Below, one piece after another: positions 22,887 through 28,737 of a DNA stretch of 34,759 nt. Below the pieces are notes generated by a model, which saw nothing but the letters and a program-made list of their open reading frames with translations, did no database searches and was not told where the DNA came from. Both the position numbers and the translations under genes were made by a program. Position 1 is the stretch's first letter, and every line of letters starts with the position of its first letter. Origin of the DNA: Anaerolineaceae bacterium (lineage in GTDB: Bacteria; Chloroflexota; Anaerolineae; JAAYZQ01); assembly GCA_012514775.1 (NCBI GenBank), contig JAAYZQ010000585.1, positions 1 through 34,759 on the forward strand, written 5' to 3'.

Positions 22887-24206
22887 TCACTGGCTCTGGC
22901 TGCTCTCCCGCACCTCATACAGCTCTTGCAAGTGCCGACGGATCTGGGTCCTGGTCCCCTCGTCGCCCGCCGTGGCCAGCGCCCGCTCGAAGGCGGAGGT
23001 GGCCTCAGCCAGGCGGCCCAGGGACTTGTAGGCCAGGCCCAGGAAGAAATACCCCTGAGGATGGGCGCCGTCGAGGGCAACGCCACGCTGCAGATCGGCC
23101 AGCGCCTTTTCGGGCTGCCGCGCGTCCAGGGCCACCGCCCCCAGGACGGTGTAGGCGGCGGCCAGGTTCTCGTCGTAGGCCAGGGCCTCCCGCGCCGCGG
23201 TGGCGGCCTCGTCGGCCCGGCCGGCCTGGTAATAGGCGACGGCCATGTTGGCCAGGGTCGTCGCCTGGGGCCCGCCCAGGGCCAGGGCCAGGCCATAGTG
23301 CGCCAGCGCCTCGTCTTCCTGGCGCAGGGCCTGCAAGCTCAGGGCCAGGTTGTGCTCCACGGCGGCGATGCCGGGCTCCAGCTCCAGGGCCCGGCGGAAG
23401 GCCGCCACGGCCCGCTTGTGGTTGCCCTGCCGGGCATAGATCAACCCCAGGTTGTTGTACGCCTCGGGCAGGTCGGGCTCCAGGGCACGGACCTGTTCGA
23501 AGGCCCTTTCGGCTGCCGGCACCTCGTCGCGGGCAAAGTAGAGGTTGCCCAGGGCCAGCAAAGGGTTCACGTTGGTGGGCGCCAGCCCGGCGGCGACCTG
23601 CCACGACTCCTCGGCGCACCGGGTGTAGCCGCCCTCGTGGCACCATTGCCCCAGGGCCATGGGAGCCAGTGCCAGGGCGCTGCGCCCGGCCGGCACCCGG
23701 AGGATCGCCAGGGCCAGCAGCAGGACCAGGAGAAGGGCGCCGCCTGCTTTGACCAGGCGCCACAGGCCGGCCCGCCGCTCCTCTTCCCGATAGGCCCTGA
23801 AGACCCCCTGGACGTCTCCCTGCCGCAGCAAGGCCAGCTCGCAGCGGGTGAGGGCTTGTAGGGTCGCATGACTGGGGCGGCTTTCGGCCAGCATCGCCTC
23901 GCCAAAGGTGCTGCCCGCCAGCAGCACGACGGCCACGCGAGCAGTCGCCCGGGCGCCGACGTGCACGGCCACCTGTCCCCGCACCACCACGCCCAGACAA
24001 TCGGCCCGGGCGCCGCGCGGCACGATGACCTCGCCGGGGTTGTAAACGCGTCTGTGCATCCCGCGCGCCAGGCGGTGCACGTCTGCCGCTCTGAGGCCCA
24101 GGCGCCCTAGCCTGTTGCGCACGATGTCGTGCACCTCAGCCGGGCTCAGCCGGGTGTCCTCCGGCTGGCCGGGGAGCGGCATCGCCTCGTCCGTATCGCG
24201 TGCCAT
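22887..24206 (-). CDS. cNMP-binding-fold / single membrane helix / TPR protein
   Basis: 439 residues from ATG 24206 (GGGAG just upstream); the frame is open to 24380, but that part overlaps the promoter. Residues about 45-140 resemble a cyclic-nucleotide-binding (CRP-type) beta roll ('YNPGEVIVPRGARADCLGVVVRGQVAVHV', 'GSTFGEAMLAESRPSHATLQAL', 'CELALLRQGDV'). The phosphate-cassette position usually Arg (PRxAT) is PSHAT, so ligand binding may be lost or altered. One membrane helix (about 153-170) follows, then about six to seven TPR units (195-435) with typical 'AYNNLGLIYARQGNHKRAVAAFRRALELEP' spacing. This places the roll inside and the TPRs outside. TPRs probably recruit an envelope protein complex. 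Partner and signal unknown. Confidence 0.85.
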   Translation of the reverse strand: MARDTDEAMPLPGQPEDTRLSPAEVHDIVRNRLGRLGLRAADVHRLARGMHRRVYNPGEVIVPRGARADCLGVVVRGQVAVHVGARATARVAVVLLAGSTFGEAMLAESRPSHATLQALTRCELALLRQGDVQGVFRAYREEERRAGLWRLVKAGGALLLVLLLALAILRVPAGRSALALAPMALGQWCHEGGYTRCAEESWQVAAGLAPTNVNPLLALGNLYFARDEVPAAERAFEQVRALEPDLPEAYNNLGLIYARQGNHKRAVAAFRRALELEPGIAAVEHNLALSLQALRQEDEALAHYGLALALGGPQATTLANMAVAYYQAGRADEAATAAREALAYDENLAAAYTVLGAVALDARQPEKALADLQRGVALDGAHPQGYFFLGLAYKSLGRLAEATSAFERALATAGDEGTRTQIRRHLQELYEVRESSQSQ

Positions 24207-24234
24207 GGCTCTCCCGCCCCACGTTTCTGGCTGC

Positions 24235-24263
24235 AGTTTAACATATATCATGTAAAATGTCAA
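24235..24263 (-). promoter_or_regulatory. Promoter of the cNMP-fold/TPR gene
   Basis: Minus strand consensus TTGACA (24258-24263), 17-base spacer, TAAACT (24235-24240). Predicted start near 24228, leader about 20 bases. The spacer is unusually AT-rich for this window. Confidence 0.75.
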
Positions 24264-24299
24264 CCCGAGGCCTCGGAGCATGTGCGGTGGGGTGCCGGT

Positions 24300-24328
24300 T
24301 TGACGCCCGGCGAGGATGGGGGTATAAT
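24300..24328 (+). promoter_or_regulatory. Promoter of the sortase gene
   Basis: TTGACG (24300-24305), 17-base spacer, consensus TATAAT (24323-24328). The expected start point, seven bases after the -10, falls on the A of the ATG at 24335, pointing to a leaderless mRNA. Confidence 0.8.
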
Positions 24329-24334
24329 TTATGT

Positions 24335-25159
24335 ATGGAACTTGCCCGGTGGCCGAAGGGTCTTCCCACATCGCCGGCACACGCCCAACGGGCGCAGCGA
24401 GCCCGGCTGGCGGCTGTGGGCCGTGCCCTGTCCAGCGTCCTGCTCTTGCTCGGCGGTCTCTTGCTTCTGGCCGCCGTCCTGTATGGCGTCTACTCGGTGC
24501 TCAACACCTGGCTCATGAACCAGGACCGCTACCTGCGATCGCCCCAGTTGGCCGCGCTGGCGGTGCCGGCCATGACCTCGACCCTCACGCCCACGCCGAC
24601 GCCCACCCTGCCGCCGACCATCACCCCGACCCCCACCCCCATTCCCTCGCCGACGCCCACCCCGAGGCCCACGCCCCCGCCCGGCCCGGCCCAGATCCGC
24701 ATCCCGGCCCTGGGGATCACCCGCTCCATCGTGACCCTGCCCCAGGTGCGCGACGCCCGCACGGGGACCTCGACCTGGAACGCCGAAACCCTGTTCCGCC
24801 CCGGGCGCGGCGACCTGGTGGGCCACTGGGAAGGCACGGCCTTTCCGGGCGAGCAGGGCAACATGGTCCTGGTCGGCCACAACTACGGGTACGGGTACAA
24901 CGGCGTCTTTGTGCGCCTGGGCAGCCTGAAGGTCGGCCACAAGATCCACGTGGTCAACAACGCCGGGCAGACCTTTACCTACAGCGTGACGCAGGTGCAA
25001 CACGTCCGCTGGCGCAAGAAAACGTTCCAGGAGCTGACGCAGCACCTCAGCTTTCTCTCGCCCGGCGGCCCCGAGCGCCTCACCCTGGTCAGTTGCGCCG
25101 GCGCCGAGATTGAGCCCTTTCCCGAGCGCGTTTACGTCGTCGCCGAGCCGGTACGCTGA
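24335..25159 (+). CDS. Sortase (class not assigned) with Thr/Pro-rich stalk
   Basis: 274 residues from ATG 24335; the frame is open to 24257, but that lies upstream of the promoter. Sortases are membrane transpeptidases that cut a C-terminal sorting signal and attach the protein to the wall or to pilins. Residues 30-55 form a membrane helix, 81-118 a TPTPTP-type stalk, 119-274 the catalytic beta-barrel. Catalytic residues are H182 ('VLVGHNYGYG'), C254 ('TLVSCAG') and R265 ('PERVYVV'). 'LVGHWEGTAFPGEQGNM' is also typical. It heads a short run with a small membrane protein and selA. A candidate substrate is the LPPGTG protein at 22152-22739; true substrates may lie elsewhere. Confidence 0.9.
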   Translation: MELARWPKGLPTSPAHAQRAQRARLAAVGRALSSVLLLLGGLLLLAAVLYGVYSVLNTWLMNQDRYLRSPQLAALAVPAMTSTLTPTPTPTLPPTITPTPTPIPSPTPTPRPTPPPGPAQIRIPALGITRSIVTLPQVRDARTGTSTWNAETLFRPGRGDLVGHWEGTAFPGEQGNMVLVGHNYGYGYNGVFVRLGSLKVGHKIHVVNNAGQTFTYSVTQVQHVRWRKKTFQELTQHLSFLSPGGPERLTLVSCAGAEIEPFPERVYVVAEPVR

Positions 25160-25224
25160 GGGAGCCATTCGATGCGAGGGCGAGCAGGCTTGTGGAACCG
25201 AATAGAAAGCGGAGGGCAGGCGGC

Positions 25225-25596
25225 ATGCGGCCACGGCTCCTGATCGTCCTGTCCATCCTGCTGGCGGTCGTCGGCTGGTGGAGCCTGTACGTGCTCACCG
25301 GAAGCACGCGGCCCGAGATGCCCGGCGCCCTGTCGCTTTTTCTGGCCATGCTGTTCCTGGCCGTGACCGGCACCGTGGCCCCCGCCGCGGCCTATCTCAA
25401 CCGCCGCCTGGCGCCCGTCGCCACCAGCCGCGATCCCTGGCGCTTCCTGCGGCACAGCGCCTGGGCCGGCGTGTGCCTGGCCGTCTATGCCTGGCTCCAG
25501 GTCCACCGCGCCCTGAACGTGGGCTATGCCCTGGTCATCGCCCTCATCTTTGTGGCCTTCGAGGTGCTCATCGTGCGCCTGCGAAGCGAAACCTGA
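25225..25596 (+). CDS. Small integral membrane protein, unknown
   Basis: 123 residues from ATG 25225 with GGAGG nine bases upstream; the frame is open to 25192. Three to four hydrophobic stretches: about 4-25 ('LLIVLSILLAVVGWWSLYVL'), 37-60 ('LSLFLAMLFLAVTGTVAPAAAYL'), 80-97 and 102-120. The short loop after the second ('NRRLAPVATSRDPWRFLRHSAWAGV') is basic. I do not recognise the family; such proteins occur as uncharacterised four-helix inner-membrane proteins. It lies 65 bases after the sortase and 13 bases before selA, so it is probably in one transcript. Confidence 0.75.
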   Translation: MRPRLLIVLSILLAVVGWWSLYVLTGSTRPEMPGALSLFLAMLFLAVTGTVAPAAAYLNRRLAPVATSRDPWRFLRHSAWAGVCLAVYAWLQVHRALNVGYALVIALIFVAFEVLIVRLRSET

Positions 25597-25609
25597 CAAG
25601 GGGAACGAC

Positions 25610-26977
25610 ATGACTGTCGAAGCGGAACTGCGCAATTTGCCCAGCGTCGACCGGCTGCTCCAGCAGGCCGGCGTGGCCGCCCTGGAGGCGCGTTGGGGCC
25701 ACGACCTGGTGGTGGAAGCCGCCCGCGACGCCCTGGATGCCGCCCGCGAAGCGGTCCGAGGCGGCGCGCCCTGCCCGGAGCTGGACGCCCTGGCCGCCCG
25801 GGCCGGCGAGATGCTGGCCGAGCGCCTGCGGCCCACCCTGCGCCCGGCCATCAATGCCACGGGCGTCGTCATCCACACCAACCTGGGTAGGGCGCCGCTG
25901 AGTGCCGCGGCCCGGGCCGCCATGGACGCCGTGGCCCTGGGCTATTCCAACCTGGAGTACGACCTGGAGGCCGGGCAGCGCGGCTCGCGCTACGTCCACG
26001 CCGAAGAGCTCCTGTGCCGGCTCACCGGCGCCGAGGCAGCCCTGGTGGTCAACAACAACGCGGCCGCCGTGCTCCTGATGCTCATGGCCCTGGCCCGCGA
26101 TGGCGAGGTGATCATCTCCCGCAGCCAGTTGGTCGAGATCGGCGGCGGGTTTCGCATCCCCGACGTGATGCGCCAGAGCGGCGCCCGCCTGGTGGAGGTG
26201 GGCACCACCAACCGGACCTACATCGACGACTACGAGGCGGCCATCGGCAGCGAGACCGCCGCCCTCATGCGCGTCCACCGCAGCAACTTTCACCTGTCGG
26301 GCTTTGTCCACGAGCCCGATCTGGCCGAGATGGTGGCCCTGGCCCGCCAGCGCGACGTGCTGCTCATCGACGACCTGGGCAGCGGCACGCTCCTCGACAC
26401 CGCGCCCTTTGGCCTGGTCCACGAGCCCACCATCCAGGAGAGCGTGGCCGCCGGTGTGTCGCTGGTGTCGTGCAGCGGCGACAAGCTCCTGGGCGGCCCC
26501 CAGGCCGGCATCATCCTGGGCCGCGGCGACTTGATGGCCCGCCTGCGCCGGTTCCCCCTGACCCGCGCCCTGCGCGTCGACAAGACCACGCTGGCCGGCC
26601 TCCAGGCCACGCTGCGCCACTACTTGCTGGGCGAGGCGGTGCGGGAAGTGCCCGTGTGGCGCATGATCGCCCAGACGGAGGCCGAGCTGCAGGAGCGGGC
26701 CGGCCGCTGGCTGGCCGCCCTCCGCGAGCGCGGCGTGCAGGCCGACGTGCTGCCCGGCCGGTCCACCGTCGGCGGCGGCAGCCTGCCCGGCGAGACGCTG
26801 TCCACGCGGCTGGTGGCCCTGGCCGTCGAATCGCCCGCCACCGTCGCCGCCCGCCTGCGGGCCGGCGACCCGCCGGTCATCAGCCGCATCGAGGACGACC
26901 GCCTCCTCCTCGACCCCCGCACCGTGCTGCCCGAGCAGGAAGAGATCCTGCTGGCGCGGGTCGCCGCGGCGGCGTAG
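25610..26977 (+). CDS. selA: L-seryl-tRNA(Sec) selenium transferase
   Basis: 455 residues from ATG 25610 with AAGGGG 6 bases upstream. SelA converts Ser-tRNA(Sec) to selenocysteyl-tRNA using pyridoxal phosphate and selenophosphate. The PLP lysine is K292 in 'SCSGDKLLGGPQAG'. 'GVVIHTNLGRAPLS', 'GYSNLEYDLEAGQRGSRYVH', 'VVNNNAAAVLLML', 'EVIISRSQLVEIGGGFRIPDVM', 'VGTTNRTYIDDYE', 'VHRSNFHLSGFV' and 'IDDLGSGTL' are all classic SelA blocks and the length is normal. Unusually, no selB or tRNA(Sec) follows in this window; the next gene is a toxin-antitoxin pair. It is intact and canonical, so Sec synthesis is the likely role, with selB, selD and tRNA(Sec) elsewhere. Confidence 0.95.
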   Translation: MTVEAELRNLPSVDRLLQQAGVAALEARWGHDLVVEAARDALDAAREAVRGGAPCPELDALAARAGEMLAERLRPTLRPAINATGVVIHTNLGRAPLSAAARAAMDAVALGYSNLEYDLEAGQRGSRYVHAEELLCRLTGAEAALVVNNNAAAVLLMLMALARDGEVIISRSQLVEIGGGFRIPDVMRQSGARLVEVGTTNRTYIDDYEAAIGSETAALMRVHRSNFHLSGFVHEPDLAEMVALARQRDVLLIDDLGSGTLLDTAPFGLVHEPTIQESVAAGVSLVSCSGDKLLGGPQAGIILGRGDLMARLRRFPLTRALRVDKTTLAGLQATLRHYLLGEAVREVPVWRMIAQTEAELQERAGRWLAALRERGVQADVLPGRSTVGGGSLPGETLSTRLVALAVESPATVAARLRAGDPPVISRIEDDRLLLDPRTVLPEQEEILLARVAAAA

Positions 26978-27055
26978 GGGGGCGCGGCGCCCGGAGTGTT
27001 ATGGGTGTTGTGTTGTTTATGAACGGTCACGCCGGGGGATCTAGTATGATGACAA

Positions 27056-27086
27056 GGAAAGCAGGATTATGATGGTCGTGCTTTCC
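27056..27086. repeat. Inverted repeat in the selA-antitoxin gap
   Basis: GGAAAGC (27056-27062) and GCTTTCC (27080-27086) are perfect complements with 17 bases between. The remainder of the gap (26978-27178) holds a short weak hairpin after selA (GGGC/GCCC) and a 31-codon in-frame stretch after 27088 that looks protein-like (ends AHFPRNS, TGA 27181-27183) but has no start; it may be a gene remnant. No promoter was seen except the toxin-antitoxin one. Confidence 0.3.
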
Positions 27087-27178
27087 TAACCACCTTTACC
27101 CAAAACGCCCGAGTTGTTCAACCTCGCCCTTGCCAAGGACCTGCCTGCCACGGCCCCGGCGCATTTCCCGCGCAACTC

Positions 27179-27207
27179 TTGACATGAGAGCCGAATTGCA
27201 TTATACT
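27179..27207 (+). promoter_or_regulatory. Toxin-antitoxin promoter
   Basis: Consensus TTGACA (27179-27184), 17-base spacer, TATACT (27202-27207). Predicted start near 27214, within the palindrome at 27195-27227. Confidence 0.85.
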
Positions 27208-27227
27208 GTTTGTCAGGATAGTGCAAT
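27195..27227. promoter_or_regulatory. 33-bp palindromic operator over the toxin-antitoxin promoter
   Basis: Two 14-base arms (27195-27208 and 27214-27227) match as reverse complements at 12 of 14 positions around a 5-base centre; the ends ATTGCA/TGCAAT and the inner CTG/CAG are exact. It covers the -10 and transcription start. Such a site fits autorepression by the antitoxin, alone or with the toxin, as known for Phd and VapB systems. Confidence 0.7.
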
Positions 27228-27246
27228 CCGAAAAGGAGGCTGTGAC

Positions 27247-27573
27247 GTGACACACACGCACATCAGCATCGGCAAGGTAAAGAGGGACATCTCTGACCTG
27301 GTAAACCGCGTCGCTTACGGAGGGGAGAGGATCATCCTAACCTCCAGGGGCAAGCCCAAAGCGGCCATCGTCAGCATGGAGGACTATCATCGGCTGGAGG
27401 AAGAGACAGCAACGGCCAGGCTAACCAAGTGGGAGGCCTGGGTCGCACGGAGCGATGCGCTGGCAGCCGACATCCTGGCGCGGCGCGGCGGTGAGCCGAT
27501 TGACGTGGAGGCCCTCCTTGCTGCCGTGCGGGCCGACAGGGACAAACGCGATGCCCAAATCCTTGGTAGTTGA
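27247..27573 (+). CDS. Phd/YefM family antitoxin
   Basis: 108 residues from GTG 27247, preceded by AAAAGGAGG; an open frame continues upstream to 27130 across the promoter and is not coding. The N-terminal half is a PhdYeFM domain ('ISIGKVKRDISDLVNRVAYGGERIILTSRGKPKAAIVSMEDYHRLEE'): a DNA-binding dimer fold. The C-terminal half (about 60-108) is charged and helical and is expected to wrap the toxin. Overlaps the toxin start by 23 bases, which couples their translation. Pairing a Phd-type antitoxin with a PIN toxin is a known mix-and-match combination. Confidence 0.88.
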   Translation: MTHTHISIGKVKRDISDLVNRVAYGGERIILTSRGKPKAAIVSMEDYHRLEEETATARLTKWEAWVARSDALAADILARRGGEPIDVEALLAAVRADRDKRDAQILGS

Positions 27574-27994
27574 TGCCAGCCTGGCCATCCGGTTGATCTT
27601 GCCCGATCCGCGCCGCGATGTGCTCCGGGCGCGAATGGAACAGTGGCTGCTGGAAGGCTACAAGTTGGTTGCCCCTGACTTGTGGCTGTACGAAATGACA
27701 ACGGCCCTGTGCAAGGCGGCCTTTTTGGGTCTCATCACAGCCGAGGAGGCAGAAGACTCCCTGCCGCTTGTGTCCGAGTTGGCGATTCAGCTTGTTCCCG
27801 CCGACGCCGCACAGGTGCACCTGGCCTTTGCCTGGACACGAAAGCTGAACCGCGCCGCTGCGTACGACAGCTTTTACCTGGCGCTGGCCGAGTCCCTGTC
27901 GTGTGAGATCTGGACGGCCGACCAACGGCTGTGCAACGCCGTCGATCTTCCCTGGGTGCGCTTTGCCTTCGAGAGCCAGATGCCGGATTCTTGA
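27551..27994 (+). CDS. PIN domain toxin (VapC-like ribonuclease)
   Basis: 147 residues from ATG 27551. PIN-domain toxins are Mg-dependent RNases. The four acidic active-site residues are visible: D8 ('LVVDASL'), E48 ('LWLYEMTTAL'), D106 ('AAAYDSFYLALAE') and D124 ('IWTADQRL'). The length and order match VapC-type toxins. The ribosome site (AGGGACAAACGCG) is weaker than that of the antitoxin, consistent with excess antitoxin. Downstream, 236 bases follow before the oxidoreductase operon and contain its promoter. The RNA target cannot be told from sequence. Confidence 0.9.
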   Translation: MPKSLVVDASLAIRLILPDPRRDVLRARMEQWLLEGYKLVAPDLWLYEMTTALCKAAFLGLITAEEAEDSLPLVSELAIQLVPADAAQVHLAFAWTRKLNRAAAYDSFYLALAESLSCEIWTADQRLCNAVDLPWVRFAFESQMPDS

Positions 27995-28109
27995 CCGAAA
28001 CTCGCTGTTCGAAGGGACCATGCCATGATCGGATAGTGGATGCTGACCAGAATCGAGCCGCGCAAGCACGCCCCTCAGCATCCTGCGCGACCCGCAGCCC
28101 GCCCGCCGC

Positions 28110-28138
28110 TTGCCGCCCCCGATGAGATGTGGTAAGAT
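28110..28138 (+). promoter_or_regulatory. Promoter of the aldehyde oxidoreductase operon
   Basis: TTGCCG (28110-28115), 17-base spacer, TAAGAT (28133-28138). Predicted start near 28145, leader about 85 bases containing the terminator at 28164-28205. Confidence 0.7.
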
Positions 28139-28163
28139 ACGACGAGTTCCTCTCTTGTGCACC

Positions 28164-28205
28164 GCCGCACCCCTGGTAGCGCCGCGTGCTGCGCCCGGCT
28201 TTTTT
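28164..28205 (+). terminator. Leader terminator (possible attenuator) before the oxidoreductase operon
   Basis: GC-rich region with GCCG (28164-28167) pairing with CGGC (28196-28199) and inner pairing GCAC/GTGC or GTAGC/GCTGC, followed by six T residues (28200-28205). It lies after the promoter and 25 bases before the GTG, so it terminates only this operon's own leader. A molybdenum-cofactor riboswitch is an attractive idea but the leader seems too short and no motif was recognised. Confidence 0.55.
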
Positions 28206-28230
28206 CAACACAAACTAAGGAGGTAGTAAG

Positions 28231-28737
28231 GTGACACTCGCGTTTCGGGGTCCCGGACGGGTGCCGGTTGTGCTGCGGGTGAACGGGGAGCGGGTTACGG
28301 TTCACGTGGAGCCGCACCGCACGCTGCTTGACGTGCTGCGCGACGAGCTGGGGCTGACAGGGGCCAAACATGTCTGCGGCGAGGGCAACTGCGGCGCGTG
28401 CACCGTGCTGCTGGACGGCGAGACGGCCTACGCCTGCCTGACGCTGGCCATCGATTGCGAGGGCAGCGAGGTGCGAACCATCGAGGGGCTGGCCCGGGAC
28501 GGCGCGCTCCACCCGGTGCAGGCGGCCTTTATCGAGCACGACGGCTACCAGTGCGGCTACTGCACCCCGGGCCAGGTGCTGGCCGCCGTGGCGCTCCTGG
28601 AGCAGGAGCCCAACCCCACGGAAGACGAGATCCGGCTGGCCATGTCGGGCAACCTGTGCCGCTGTGGCGCCTACCAGGGCATCGTCGCTGCAGTGCGGAG
28701 CGTCGCGGCGGGAGGGCAGGCCAATGGCCACGCTTAA
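28231..28737 (+). CDS. Aldehyde oxidoreductase, [2Fe-2S] small subunit (CoxS/XdhC/PaoA-like)
   Basis: 168 residues from GTG 28231, preceded by AAGGAGG 7 bases away. Two [2Fe-2S] clusters are evident: the plant-type N-terminal one with C49, C54, C57 and C69 ('CGEGNCGACTV...AYAC'), and the helical C-terminal one with C108, C111, C143 and C145 ('CGYCTPG...CRCG'). It carries electrons between the molybdenum and FAD subunits. There is no Tat signal peptide, so unlike E. coli PaoA the enzyme is expected to be cytoplasmic. The large subunit starts inside the end of this gene (14-base overlap). Confidence 0.93.
   Translation: MTLAFRGPGRVPVVLRVNGERVTVHVEPHRTLLDVLRDELGLTGAKHVCGEGNCGACTVLLDGETAYACLTLAIDCEGSEVRTIEGLARDGALHPVQAAFIEHDGYQCGYCTPGQVLAAVALLEQEPNPTEDEIRLAMSGNLCRCGAYQGIVAAVRSVAAGGQANGHA

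Noticed and set aside
26978..27246. tRNA(Sec) expected after selA
   Set aside because: No UCA anticodon loop within a cloverleaf and no long acceptor or extra arm could be found.
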